Assembly: GCA_942493345.1 (NCBI GenBank)
Contig: OW818695.1
Location: forward strand, 1,674,001-1,738,000
DNA length: 64,000 bases
Source of the DNA: GWE2-42-39 sp942493345
GTDB taxonomy: Bacteria; Bacteroidota; Bacteroidia; Bacteroidales; Prolixibacteraceae
Direction of reading: 5' to 3'
The notes under the pieces are model-generated. The model searched no databases and was not told where the DNA came from. It saw only the letters and a program-made list of their open reading frames with translations. The position numbers were made by a program, and so were the translations under genes. Numbering within the stretch: the first letter of the stretch is position 1; each line of letters begins with the position of its first letter. Below are positions 47,456 to 56,665 of this stretch, piece by piece.

Positions 47456-49315
47456 ATGAAAGATCGGAATTTTAATTACATCGATGATTTGACAAAGTAC
47501 CAGCGGCAGAAAACGAGTACGGTAGTAATTGGCGATGCACCAATGGGAAGCGATTATCCGATCCGAATTCAATCGATGACCGATACTGATACGGCAAATA
47601 CGGAAGAAACGGTGGAACAAATTATCCGGATTATAAAAGCAGGCGCCGATTATGTGCGTGTTACCGTCCGGAGCAGCAGCGAAGCCGAAAACCTGAAAAA
47701 CATCAAAAAGGAACTGGTTTCGCGCGGGTACGATCAACCTCTGATTGCCGATATTCATTTCAACCCGAAACATGCTGAAATTGCCGCCAAATATGTGCGG
47801 AAGGTGCGCATCAACCCGGGAAATTTTTACGACAAAAGGGCCCGGTTCGAACATCAAATGTATACCGACGAGGAATACAAGGCAGAACTGGCGCGCATCG
47901 AGGAAATGTTCATTCCCTTTATTCAGGTGCTGAAAGACACCAATACTGCGTTACGCATTGGCGCCAACCAGGGATCGCTTTCCGACCGCATTATGAGCCG
48001 CTATGGCGATACGCCTGCCGGAATCGTGGAATCAGTCATGGAATTTCTTCGCATCTGCCAGAAACAGGATTTTCACAATGTGATTCTTTCCATCAAATCG
48101 AGCAACACCCGCACCATGGTTTATACCGTGCGTTTGCTGAATTACAGGATGCGGCTTGAGGAAATGAGATATCCGCTCCACCTGGGAGTTACCGAAGCCG
48201 GACAAGGCGAAGACGGCCGTATCAAATCGGCTGTGGGTATTGGTGCCCTGCTGGCCGATGGCATTGGCGACACCATTCGTGTTTCGCTGACCGAATCACC
48301 CGAAATGGAAATTCCGGTTGCAAAAAAGTTAATTAATCATTTCGGAACATATAAAAATCATCAGGAAATAAAAGCTCCTTTATTTGCCCAAACCAACCCG
48401 TTTGAATACGAAAGGCGCGGGGTTCGTCCGGTGCTGAAAATGAGCGACAAACAGGTGCCGGTTGTGATGGCCGATTTACGAGGTCGTTCGCTTTATGAGA
48501 TACTTCCTTTGCGCGGGAAACAGATACCGGAATATTTTCTTGATGGCAACGAGGTGCGCGATCTGGAAGGTCATATCTACCCGATCCTCACGTTGGAAGA
48601 ATATTTGTTTAGCGGTTCGCACTGGGGACAAACAAAGTTTATCCGTACCAACAAAATGGAGTTCGACCGTTTCATGAACGATAACCCGGAGATTATCACG
48701 AAACTGAAACAAACCCGGAAAACCGTTTTGATCCTGGAAAGTTTCAACAATAACCCGTTTGCCGAATTGCGGGCTTTCTTTATGACGCTCGAATCGCATA
48801 TCTGGAAAATACCGGTAATTATTTTGCGTGAATACAATGAACGTCATCTCGAAGACCTTCAGATAAAAGCCGCTGCCGACCTTGGCGGTTTGCTGATCGA
48901 TGGTTACGGAGATGGAATTTGTGTAACCAACAAAAACGATAGCGTTACGTTTACCGACCTGAAAGACCTGAGCTTTTCGATTCTTCAGGCCAGCCGGATG
49001 CGCATTTCAAAAACCGAGTTTATTTCGTGCCCTGGGTGCGGGCGTACTTTGTTCGACTTGCACGATACAACGCTAAAGGTAAAAGAGCATTTCAGTCACC
49101 TGAACCAGCTAAAAATTGCGGTGATGGGTTGTGTGGTAAACGGACCGGGCGAAATGGGCGATGCCGATTATGGATTTGTGGGCGCCGGCCCCGGAAGAGT
49201 GAACCTTTACAAAGGACAAAATCTGAAGAAACGACAGATTCCTTTTGAACAGGCAGTGGAAGAGCTGGAAGCGCTGATCCGTGAAAATGGCGACTGGAAA
49301 GATCCTGAACGCTAA
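47456..49315 (+). CDS. ispG: 4-hydroxy-3-methylbut-2-enyl diphosphate synthase (long form)
   Basis: IspG (GcpE) is the [4Fe-4S] enzyme of the MEP isoprenoid pathway that converts MEcPP to HMBPP. The N-terminal TIM barrel shows IRIQSMTDTDT, IIKAGADYVRVTV, LIADIHFNPKHAE and RINPGNF. The C-terminal reductase-like domain has the cluster motif SCPGCGRTLFDL and GCVVNGPGEMGDADYGFVG, with the conserved Glu. At 619 residues it is the large form with an inserted middle domain (about 265-520), as in Bacteroidota, Chlamydiae and plants. The ATG at 47456 with GGAGAG just before it is preferred to a TTG at 47432. The stop overlaps the convergent HAD gene. Confidence 0.97.
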   Translation: MKDRNFNYIDDLTKYQRQKTSTVVIGDAPMGSDYPIRIQSMTDTDTANTEETVEQIIRIIKAGADYVRVTVRSSSEAENLKNIKKELVSRGYDQPLIADIHFNPKHAEIAAKYVRKVRINPGNFYDKRARFEHQMYTDEEYKAELARIEEMFIPFIQVLKDTNTALRIGANQGSLSDRIMSRYGDTPAGIVESVMEFLRICQKQDFHNVILSIKSSNTRTMVYTVRLLNYRMRLEEMRYPLHLGVTEAGQGEDGRIKSAVGIGALLADGIGDTIRVSLTESPEMEIPVAKKLINHFGTYKNHQEIKAPLFAQTNPFEYERRGVRPVLKMSDKQVPVVMADLRGRSLYEILPLRGKQIPEYFLDGNEVRDLEGHIYPILTLEEYLFSGSHWGQTKFIRTNKMEFDRFMNDNPEIITKLKQTRKTVLILESFNNNPFAELRAFFMTLESHIWKIPVIILREYNERHLEDLQIKAAADLGGLLIDGYGDGICVTNKNDSVTFTDLKDLSFSILQASRMRISKTEFISCPGCGRTLFDLHDTTLKVKEHFSHLNQLKIAVMGCVVNGPGEMGDADYGFVGAGPGRVNLYKGQNLKKRQIPFEQAVEELEALIRENGDWKDPER

Positions 49316-49941
49316 CGAAAATCGCAGAATATTTCTTCAATAACCATTCCCGGTTGCAACCACAAGGTGTGTAATCCGGTTTTTTTCGCTGCTATTATAT
49401 TTTCTTCGAAGTCGTCGATAAACAGGGTTTCTTCAGGATTAACACCTGAAATTTCAATTACTTTCAGGAACGATTCGATATCCGGTTTACGGACATGTAT
49501 TTCGTTGGAATAAAAATCTTTTTCAAACAACGAAGCAAATTCAAATCCATGGACTCTGCGAAAATCAGACTGGATTTTTTCAACATGGATTGCGTTGGTG
49601 TTGCTGAATAAAAACGTCCGAAATTGCTTTTTCAGATTCAATACTATTTCTGCGCGAACGCGGGGAATATCGAGCAACATGGCTGTCCAGGCATAATCAA
49701 TCTGTTCTTTGGTGGTCCCGTTTCCCAGTACTTCTTTCACTCCGGAATGAAATTCATCAATGGAAACCAGCCCTCGTTCAAACTTGTAAAAAATTTCGTG
49801 TTTGAAATTCCAGGGATTTTCCTCAACCAAACTGGTATGTCCCAGTTTTCTGAATTCTTCCATTGTTTTATGAGGAGCCAGGTTTAGCAAAACACCGCCC
49901 AAATCGAAAATAATATTCCGTATTCCGTCTAATTTGACCAT
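49312..49941 (-). CDS. HAD-superfamily hydrolase (YihX-like)
   Basis: A cytoplasmic phosphatase-type HAD protein of 209 residues. Motif I is IIFDLGGVLLN, where Gly replaces the second Asp as in the YihX/epoxide-hydrolase-N-domain group. Motif II is FLFSNTN, motif III Lys is in HVRKPD and motif IV is LFIDDFEENI. The small helical cap lies between about residues 15 and 90. Its stop codon shares bases with the end of ispG (CTAA at 49312-49315), a convergent overlap. The substrate is unknown, probably a small sugar phosphate. Confidence 0.88.
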   Translation of the reverse strand: MVKLDGIRNIIFDLGGVLLNLAPHKTMEEFRKLGHTSLVEENPWNFKHEIFYKFERGLVSIDEFHSGVKEVLGNGTTKEQIDYAWTAMLLDIPRVRAEIVLNLKKQFRTFLFSNTNAIHVEKIQSDFRRVHGFEFASLFEKDFYSNEIHVRKPDIESFLKVIEISGVNPEETLFIDDFEENIIAAKKTGLHTLWLQPGMVIEEIFCDFR

Positions 49942-50055
49942 AATTGAATTTTGGGTAAAAATAGGGAAAAGCAGGATTTCCCCGCAAGTTTTTAAGCGAT
50001 CATTTCAAAAAAAACGGATTATAGCAAGGTCCCATTTGCCCGTCAAGAAAATTCA

Positions 50056-50087
50056 CAAAAAAAAACGCAGCAACTTTCGTCACTGCG
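50056..50087 (-). terminator. Intrinsic terminator of the response-regulator gene
   Basis: On the minus strand CGCAGTGAC and GTTGCTGCG pair over nine positions (two G-U) around a GAAA tetraloop, followed by about ten T. It lies about 35 nt after the response regulator's stop. Confidence 0.85.
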
Positions 50088-50121
50088 CTTGTATTCTTTT
50101 TCCTGAAAACGATTTTAAACG

Positions 50122-50832
50122 CTATTCAACAAATTTATATCCGATTCCTTTGAGGGTTTTGATGTGGTCGTTACCTATTTTTTCGCGCAGTTTGCGAATG
50201 TGTACGTCGATGGTGCGGTCGCCTACAACCACGTTGTCGCCCCAAACCGAATAGTAAATTTCTTCGCGGGTAAACACTTTGCCGGGCTTCGAAACCAGCA
50301 AGGAAAGCAATTCAAATTCTTTTCGTGGAAGAACCATCTCTTCTTCGCCCTTACGGATGAGGTATCGTTCCTTGTCGATTACCAAATCGCCAATTACAAT
50401 GGTATTCGAACTTTCCACCGGGACGTTGTTTCCTGCGACCGAAACACCCGACTTTCGTTTCAACAATGCTTTTACACGGCTGATAAGCACTTTCGGACGG
50501 ATGGGCTTGGTAATATAATCATCGGCTCCGGCTTCGAACCCTGCTATTTGCGAATAATCTTCACTGCGGGCAGTCAAAAAAGCAATAACCGTATTTTGTA
50601 ATGCGGGAATCTTCCGGATTTCCTCACAGGCGGCAATACCGTCCATTTCGGGCATCATCACGTCAAGAATAATCAGGTCGGGAATTTTCTTTTCTGCGAT
50701 TTTGATGGCTTCGAGACCGTTTTGTGCTGTATATACTTTGTATCCGTCTTTTTCGAGATTGTAACTGATAAATTCGAGAATATCAACTTCATCGTCAACC
50801 AGCAGGATTTTTTGTTGTGCTTCTTCGCTCAT
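50122..50832 (-). CDS. OmpR/PhoB-family response regulator
   Basis: An N-terminal receiver domain (about 1-125) with acidic DDEVD, the phospho-acceptor Asp in LIILDVMMPEMDG, Thr in AFLTARSED and Lys in DDYITKPI, then a winged-helix DNA-binding domain (about 140-236) with VLPRKEFELLSLL, REEIYYSVWGD and RTIDVHIRKLREKIG. The kinase gene lies just upstream on the same strand, with 89 nt between. Proximity to the divergent PiT phosphate transporter suggests a phosphate-starvation (PhoB-like) role, which is inference. Confidence 0.93.
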   Translation of the reverse strand: MSEEAQQKILLVDDEVDILEFISYNLEKDGYKVYTAQNGLEAIKIAEKKIPDLIILDVMMPEMDGIAACEEIRKIPALQNTVIAFLTARSEDYSQIAGFEAGADDYITKPIRPKVLISRVKALLKRKSGVSVAGNNVPVESSNTIVIGDLVIDKERYLIRKGEEEMVLPRKEFELLSLLVSKPGKVFTREEIYYSVWGDNVVVGDRTIDVHIRKLREKIGNDHIKTLKGIGYKFVE

Positions 50833-50921
50833 AGTTTCTAAAATTGAATTGTAAAACTAAGACCATTTTATGTAGGAACATCACGATCTGATTAAAAATC
50901 GACCGAGTGAAAGTACAAATT

Positions 50922-51962
50922 TTATTTTGCCTTTTCAAGGGTGAAGGTAAAAGTGGTTCCGCTGTCGACTGTACTTTTCACATTGATGGTTTGCCCGTGC
51001 GCTTCGATGATGTGTTTTACAATTGACAAACCCAGGCCAGTGCCGCCCTGTTCGCGCGAACGCGATTTGTCGACCCGGTAAAAGCGCTCGAAAACGCGGA
51101 TTAAATCGTTTTTTGCAATTCCGATGCCGTCATCGGCTACTTCCACCATGATTGAATCGTGTAAATCGTAAAATGCCACTTTCACGAAACCCTTCTTTTT
51201 CCCGTATTTAATGCCGTTCACAATCAGGTTGGTCATCACTTCCATCATTCGTTTTTTATCGGCGCGCACCATAACAGGTTTATCAGGGCGCGGATTAAAT
51301 TCGAGGCTTATCTTTTGCAGTTGGGCAAGTGGTTGTTCCAGTTCAAAAGCGTCTTCTGTAAGTTTTACGATATCAAACTTGACGTAATTGGGTTTCAGTT
51401 CGCCTGCTTCGAGCTTGGTAATCGATTCGAGGTCTTCGACAATCGAAATCATACGGTCGATACTTTTCTCGGTACGTTTCAAATACAATTTATTAATATT
51501 CGGGTCGTCGATTCCTCCTTCGAGCAAAGTTAATATGTACCCCTGAATATTGAATATCGGGGTTTTCAGTTCATGCGAAACATTTCCAACAAACTCCTTG
51601 CGATATTTTTCAAGGTCTTTTAAACGGGCTATTTCATCAGTCTTGTTTTTGGCCCATTCTTCCACTTCCTCTTGCACATCGAGTATAATATTTCTATCAG
51701 ATGGCGATGTCTTCAGATTTTTCTTCTCCTGAATAGGAATGTCGCGGATTGCCTTATACAGAGGTTTTATTTTATCGTAGATGAAATGGTTCAGGATGTA
51801 GCGAACGATGATATACGTGAGGCCGAAAAACAAGAGGATGGAGATAGCAAAATTTAAAACCTGCATCCGAAAAATCAGATTGAAAAGAATAAAAATTGCC
51901 CCCAGGCAACTAAGAACAACAGAAATAAAAAATGCCAGTTGTTTTGCTGAATAAGTCTTCAT
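50922..51962 (-). CDS. Membrane sensor histidine kinase (PhoR-like)
   Basis: Two adjacent transmembrane segments at the N-terminus (about 8-60) with almost no periplasmic loop, then a linker, the HisKA domain with phospho-accepting His in FVGNVSHELKTPIFNI, and an HATPase domain (N box NLIVNGIKYGKKKG, G1 VADDGIGI, G2 GGTGLGLSIVKH). The short sensor fits PhoR-type kinases that sense through a transporter rather than a ligand. ATG at 51962 is chosen over a GTG three codons earlier. It pairs with the response regulator downstream and is divergent from the phosphate transporter. Confidence 0.92.
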   Translation of the reverse strand: MKTYSAKQLAFFISVVLSCLGAIFILFNLIFRMQVLNFAISILLFFGLTYIIVRYILNHFIYDKIKPLYKAIRDIPIQEKKNLKTSPSDRNIILDVQEEVEEWAKNKTDEIARLKDLEKYRKEFVGNVSHELKTPIFNIQGYILTLLEGGIDDPNINKLYLKRTEKSIDRMISIVEDLESITKLEAGELKPNYVKFDIVKLTEDAFELEQPLAQLQKISLEFNPRPDKPVMVRADKKRMMEVMTNLIVNGIKYGKKKGFVKVAFYDLHDSIMVEVADDGIGIAKNDLIRVFERFYRVDKSRSREQGGTGLGLSIVKHIIEAHGQTINVKSTVDSGTTFTFTLEKAK

Positions 51963-52115
51963 AATTTTCACATAAAGAAAGTCGGGCTAAAATTATAACA
52001 TTTTGGAATGCAGATTACCGTAATTTGATAGTTCAATAACAATACCTTAACAGAAAATTGAAAGATAGCCTGTTACTTAGAGGCATATTTTAGACTGGAT
52101 ATAAAATTAAAACAA

Positions 52116-54398
52116 ATGGAAAATTTTTACCTCATTCTTGTTGTTATCCTATTTGTCCTGGCGATCTCCGATTTAGTTGTAGGGGTCAGTAACGATGCCG
52201 TCAACTTTCTGAATTCGGCCATCGGGTCGAAGGCTGCACCCAAGTGGTTAATTTTTGGAGTAGCCAGCATCGGGATACTTCTCGGAACCATATTTTCCAG
52301 CGGGATGATGGAAGTAGCCCGTAAAGGGATTTTTCATCCCGACATGTTTTTCTTCTCCGAAGTCATGATTATTTTTCTGGCAGTGATGATTACCGATGTG
52401 ATTTTGCTCGATGCCTTTAACACGTTTGGTTTACCAACATCGACCACGGTTTCTCTGGTATTCGAGTTGTTGGGGGCTGCGGTTGCTGTTTCGCTGGTGA
52501 AAATTGGCCGGGCGGGCGATGCGATTGGGGAAATTTCAAAATATATAAATTCAGAAAAAGCGCTGGCTATTATTTCCGGTATACTGATATCGGTAGTTAT
52601 TGCTTTTACTGTCGGGACGGTCGTTCAGTACCTTGCCCGTTTATTGTTTTCATTCAGATATGAAAAAACCTTAAAATATTTCGGCTCCATTTTTGGAGGA
52701 TTGGCAATTGCTGCAATCACCCATTTTATTCTGGTTAAAGGGATGGAAGGTTCGTCCTTTGCCGAAATTAAACTTTCATCCGGAGGATCCTTCGCAGACT
52801 GGGTCACGAAAAACAGCTTTTTTTTACTTGTATTCAGTTTTGTAGGTTGGACCATCATCATGCAGCTGCTAAAATGGTTTTTTAATATCGATGTCCTTAA
52901 AATTATCGTTCTTTTTGGAACTTTTGCCCTAGCTATGGCTTTTGCCGGCAACGACCTGGTGAATTTTATTGGCGTGCCGATTGCCGGTTTTAAATCTTTC
53001 CAGACATGGGTTGCCGCAGGCGGTGTTTCGCCCGACGGTTTTACTATGGAAATACTGAACGGAGAAGTTGATACACCGGTTTACATGTTGCTTATTGCCG
53101 GTTTTGTAATGATCATCACACTGATAACAAGCCGAAAAGCTCAAGCTGTTACTGATACGGAAGTTAATCTTGGCCGACAGAACGAAGGAGAAGAACGTTT
53201 TACATCCAATATGGCTTCCCGGGCAATTGTTCGGGCGACAGTAAAAACATCAAAAGCAGTTAAGCGTATTTTGCCAAACTCTGTTAATAAATTTATCGAT
53301 AGCCGATTTGTATCTGCCCCGTTAGCTGCTACAAAAAACGGTGAAAAACCTGCTTTTGATAAAATCAGGGCCTCCTGCAACCTGATTGTTTCAAGTATCC
53401 TGATCGCGATGGGTACATCATTAAAATTACCGCTATCAACCACGTATGTTACATTCATGGTGGCAATGGGTTCGTCTCTCGCCGACCGGGCATGGGGACG
53501 CGATAGCGCTGTTTATCGTATTTCGGGTGTTTTCTCTGTAATTGCAGGTTGGTTTTTCACCGCCCTGGTGGCATTTTCGGTTGCTGCATTAATCGCTTGG
53601 ATTATTTCTGTAAGCGGTGGGTTTATGATTTTTATCTTCATTGGGGTTGCCATTTTCACAGTAATGCGTACCCAGATGCTTTTTCGTAAAAGAAGTAATG
53701 CAAAAAAAGAAGAAGAGGAAGAAGAAATACAGGAAACGTTCACCGTTACCGAAGAAGTTCTTGCTAAATGCAAAAGCCAATCGATCAAAGCAATTCTAAC
53801 TTCCAACCAGATTTTTACCGTTGCACTCGAAAGTTTCTTCAATGAAGACCGCACTCATTTAAAAGAAATTGCTGATGTCAATAAGGAATTCAATAAAAAA
53901 TCGAAAAAGCTGAAAGCGAAAATCATAAATACCATCGGTAAATTGCAGCAGGATTCAGTTGATTCAGGGCACTATTACGTACAGGTTATCGATTACCGGA
54001 GAGAGATGGCCCACTCGGTCAATTATATGCTTTTACCGCTGATTGAACATCTGGAAAACAACCACCGCCCTTTCGTGAAAGAACAAAGCGATGAAATGTC
54101 GAAATTTCTTGTCGAATCGGATGCTTTCTTCAACTTCGCCCTGCATGTATCGAAAGAAGAAAAATTTGACCAGATTGACGAGTTAATTAACAAGCGTGAC
54201 AATTTGATTGAAGAATTGATTCAGATCGAAAAAAATCAAATCAAGCGGATCAAATCGAAGCTGGTTAATACCCGAAATTCAATTCTTTATTTTAAAGTTA
54301 TTTCTGAAACGAAAAATCTTTTGTTGCAAACCGTTAATCTGGTGAAATCGCAACGTGACTTTTTCAATAATTCGCGGGAGGAAATTAAGAACAGGTAA
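52116..54398 (+). CDS. PiT-family inorganic phosphate transporter with C-terminal PhoU-like domain
   Basis: An inner-membrane symporter of 760 residues. The duplicated Pho4/PiT signature is visible as VGVSNDAVNFLNSAIGSKAA near residue 22 and FAGNDLVNFIGVPIAG near 272, with LPTSTTVSLVFELLG and LPLSTTYVTFMVAMG as the matching second elements. From about residue 550 a cytoplasmic helical tail follows (TSNQIFTVALESFFNEDR, VIDYRREMAHSVNYM, LPLIEHLENNHRPF), resembling PhoU/DUF47 accessory proteins that are usually separate. The gene is divergent from the sensor kinase with a 153-nt shared control region. Regulation by that kinase is likely but inferred. Confidence 0.93.
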   Translation: MENFYLILVVILFVLAISDLVVGVSNDAVNFLNSAIGSKAAPKWLIFGVASIGILLGTIFSSGMMEVARKGIFHPDMFFFSEVMIIFLAVMITDVILLDAFNTFGLPTSTTVSLVFELLGAAVAVSLVKIGRAGDAIGEISKYINSEKALAIISGILISVVIAFTVGTVVQYLARLLFSFRYEKTLKYFGSIFGGLAIAAITHFILVKGMEGSSFAEIKLSSGGSFADWVTKNSFFLLVFSFVGWTIIMQLLKWFFNIDVLKIIVLFGTFALAMAFAGNDLVNFIGVPIAGFKSFQTWVAAGGVSPDGFTMEILNGEVDTPVYMLLIAGFVMIITLITSRKAQAVTDTEVNLGRQNEGEERFTSNMASRAIVRATVKTSKAVKRILPNSVNKFIDSRFVSAPLAATKNGEKPAFDKIRASCNLIVSSILIAMGTSLKLPLSTTYVTFMVAMGSSLADRAWGRDSAVYRISGVFSVIAGWFFTALVAFSVAALIAWIISVSGGFMIFIFIGVAIFTVMRTQMLFRKRSNAKKEEEEEEIQETFTVTEEVLAKCKSQSIKAILTSNQIFTVALESFFNEDRTHLKEIADVNKEFNKKSKKLKAKIINTIGKLQQDSVDSGHYYVQVIDYRREMAHSVNYMLLPLIEHLENNHRPFVKEQSDEMSKFLVESDAFFNFALHVSKEEKFDQIDELINKRDNLIEELIQIEKNQIKRIKSKLVNTRNSILYFKVISETKNLLLQTVNLVKSQRDFFNNSREEIKNR

Positions 54399-54549
54399 AA
54401 AAAATTATTGAACTGAGAAAACAGCAAGAAAAAAATAAGGGATAATAAATATCCAATTTTGAAGAAACAGGCTGTTGCTTTCGTCATTCCCCTTCTTTCC
54501 TGCCTTCTCCGGAATGAAGGGAAAACATAGGGCTATTTCTATGTTTCGT
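54399..54549. other. Gene-free stretch before the 400-bp element
   Basis: About 150 bases after the transporter gene. A weak CATTCC...GGAATG inverted pair (about 54486-54517) could be a terminator stem, but no T tract supports it. Confidence 0.4.
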
Positions 54550-54969
54550 ATGTGGTTGACAGGGCAAACGCATCTAATTTTTTTATTTCCCCAGTATGCA
54601 GGGCTACACTTTATAACTATCATTTTGAAACTGAAATGATGATATTTAGACAAACCAACGGCCTGAAAGGCCAGTTTATTTTAGCCCAGGGCAAACGGAG
54701 TGACGCCCTGGGTAGGAAAATGGGCATTAAAATCGTCCGCGCTATAACATATTTTGAAAGGTTGTCGTTCTTTCGGACGAAGAGGTATGCATCCAAATTT
54801 CGTCCGAAAGAAGATTTTTGCCTTTGTTATTGTTTCCGCGCGGACAGTTTTTCTATTATTCCTTTTACCCCAGACGTTGTCTGGGGCTAGAATAAGCTGG
54901 CCTTTCAGGCCGAAGAAAATGAGTTATGCAATACTTGCATTTTAGATGCGTTTGCCCTGATGTGGTTGA
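54550..54969. repeat. 10-bp direct repeats flanking the 400-bp element (target-site duplication)
   Basis: ATGTGGTTGA occurs at 54550-54559 and again at 54960-54969, touching the element's two ends exactly. This is what a transposition event leaves behind. Confidence 0.8.
54560..54959. mobile_element. 400-bp non-autonomous element (MITE-like) with 18-bp perfect terminal inverted repeats
   Basis: The ends are CAGGGCAAACGCATCTAA (54560-54577) and its exact reverse complement (54942-54959). Inside lie nested palindromes. A 29-bp imperfect pair at 54659-54687/54884-54912 contains CGGCCTGAAAGGCC. There are side hairpins CCCAGGGC/GCCCTGGG (54685-54712) and CCCCAGAC/GTCTGGGG (54868-54886), a pair GTCCGCGC/GCGCGGAC (54735-54742/54838-54845), and a central perfect 14-bp pair (54768-54781/54799-54812). 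No frame in it encodes a recognisable protein. The layered structure would fold into one long branched hairpin. It lies between the phosphate transporter and the ABC-F gene, just upstream of the latter's promoter. Confidence 0.85.
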
Positions 54970-54975
54970 GGCTGT

Positions 54976-55008
54976 TTTGTTGGTTATTCCCCGAAAATTC
55001 TATCTTTG
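54976..55008 (+). promoter_or_regulatory. Promoter of the ABC-F gene
   Basis: TTTG at 54976-54979 (-33 type) and TATCTTTG at 55001-55008 (exact -7 consensus) are 21 bases apart, and the box ends 22 nt before the ATG. The -33 box begins only 7 bases beyond the mobile element's flanking repeat. Confidence 0.7.
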
Positions 55009-55030
55009 CGCCTCCTAAAAAAACAAGAGA

Positions 55031-56665
55031 ATGATTTCAGTTGACGGAGTGACGGTAGAATTTGGAGGGGCGGCCCTGTTTTCGGATATTTCGTTTGTAA
55101 TAAACGACAAAGACCGCATTGCCCTGATGGGAAAAAACGGGGCGGGAAAGTCGACCCTACTGAAGATTATTGCAGGCGAACGCACGCCAACCAAGGGCCG
55201 GATTTCAGCTCCGAAAGACGCGGTAATTGCCTATCTTCCACAACACCTAATGACGGATAACGAACGCACTGTTTTCGATGAAGCAGCTCAGGCTTTTTCA
55301 AGGATATTCGATATGCAACGCGAGATTGAGGAACTGAATAACCAGCTTGCCACCCGTACCGATTACGAGTCGGAAGAATACTATGCTTTGATTGAACAAG
55401 TTTCGGCGTTAAGTGAAAAATTCTATTCCATCGAGGAAATAAATTTTGACGCCGAAGTGGAGAAAATACTGCTGGGGCTGGGTTTTGTTCGCGAAGATTT
55501 TACCCGTCCGACCAGCGAATTCAGCGGGGGCTGGCGCATGCGTATTGAGCTGGCAAAAATATTGCTGCAAAAGCCCGACCTTATTTTGCTTGACGAACCA
55601 ACCAACCACCTCGATATTGAATCGGTGCAATGGCTCGAAGAGTTTTTAATCAACAGTTCGAAGGCGGTGATTGTTATTTCGCACGACCGCGCTTTTGTCG
55701 ACAACATTACCACCCGCACCATTGAAGTGACCATGGGCCGCATCTACGATTACAAGGTGAACTACTCGAAATACCTTGAACTGCGGAAGGAACGCCGCGA
55801 ACAGCAGCAAAAACAATACGACGAGCAGCAAAAAATGATTGCCGAAACGACCGAGTTTATCGAGCGTTTCAAAGGAACGTATTCGAAAACGCTGCAGGTA
55901 CAGTCGCGGGTGAAGATGCTCGAAAAACTGCAACTGGTGGAGGTGGACGAAGAAGATACATCGGCATTGCGCCTGAAATTCCCGCCATCGCCGCGCTCGG
56001 GAAATTTCCCTGTCATCCTCGATCAGGTATCGAAAAGCTATGGTGACCACCTGGTTTTTGGCAATGCCTCGCTGACGCTTGAACGGGGCGAAAAAATTGC
56101 TTTCGTCGGAAAAAACGGCGAAGGAAAATCAACGCTGGTGAAAGCCATCATGAACGAGATTGAGCACGACGGTAAACTGACCCTCGGTCACAACACGATG
56201 ATCGGGTATTTCGCACAAAATCAGGCTTCGCTGCTCGATGAGGAACTCACCATTTTCCAAACCATCGACGATGTGGCAGTGGGGGAGATACGCACCAAAA
56301 TAAAAGATATCCTCGGCGCGTTCATGTTTAGCGGCGACAACATTACCAAAAAAGTGAAAGTGTTGTCGGGCGGCGAACGCACCCGTCTGGCCATGATTAA
56401 ACTGCTGCTGGAGCCGGTGAACCTGCTCATCCTTGATGAGCCGACCAACCACCTCGACATGCGCACGAAAGACATCCTGAAAAGTGCATTGACCGATTTC
56501 GATGGCACACTGATCCTCGTGTCGCACGACCGCGATTTTCTCGATGGGCTGGCCAGCAAAGTATATGAATTCGGCAACAAACAGGTAAAAGAACATTTGG
56601 GCGACATCAAAAGCTTTCTTCAGAAGAAAAAAATGGACACCCTGCGCGAACTGGAGCGAAAATAA
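55031..56665 (+). CDS. ABC-F family ATPase (ribosome-associated translation factor)
   Basis: Two ABC ATPase domains on one soluble chain with no membrane segment. Domain 1 has Walker A MGKNGAGKST, signature FSGGWRMRIELAK and Walker B LILLDEPTNHLD. Domain 2 has Walker A VGKNGEGKST, signature LSGGERTRLAMIK and Walker B LLILDEPTNHLD. The charged linker between them (about 240-310: KERREQQQKQYDEQQKMI) is the P-site tRNA interaction motif that reaches into the ribosome. The length of 544 residues and lack of a long C-terminal extension suit the YbiT/EttA-like housekeeping group rather than Uup. Acts on stalled or initiating ribosomes; no sign of an antibiotic-resistance subtype. Confidence 0.93.
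   Translation: MISVDGVTVEFGGAALFSDISFVINDKDRIALMGKNGAGKSTLLKIIAGERTPTKGRISAPKDAVIAYLPQHLMTDNERTVFDEAAQAFSRIFDMQREIEELNNQLATRTDYESEEYYALIEQVSALSEKFYSIEEINFDAEVEKILLGLGFVREDFTRPTSEFSGGWRMRIELAKILLQKPDLILLDEPTNHLDIESVQWLEEFLINSSKAVIVISHDRAFVDNITTRTIEVTMGRIYDYKVNYSKYLELRKERREQQQKQYDEQQKMIAETTEFIERFKGTYSKTLQVQSRVKMLEKLQLVEVDEEDTSALRLKFPPSPRSGNFPVILDQVSKSYGDHLVFGNASLTLERGEKIAFVGKNGEGKSTLVKAIMNEIEHDGKLTLGHNTMIGYFAQNQASLLDEELTIFQTIDDVAVGEIRTKIKDILGAFMFSGDNITKKVKVLSGGERTRLAMIKLLLEPVNLLILDEPTNHLDMRTKDILKSALTDFDGTLILVSHDRDFLDGLASKVYEFGNKQVKEHLGDIKSFLQKKKMDTLRELERK

Noticed and set aside
50164..50601. 145-codon + strand frame opposite the response regulator
   Set aside because: Antisense shadow of a clear OmpR-family gene.
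54552..54890. 112-codon frame inside the 400-bp element
   Set aside because: It consists of palindromic repeat sequence and has no protein-family look; the element is better explained as non-coding.
56129..56610. Long minus-strand frames opposite the ABC-F gene
   Set aside because: Shadows of the G+C-rich second ATPase domain with no family resemblance.
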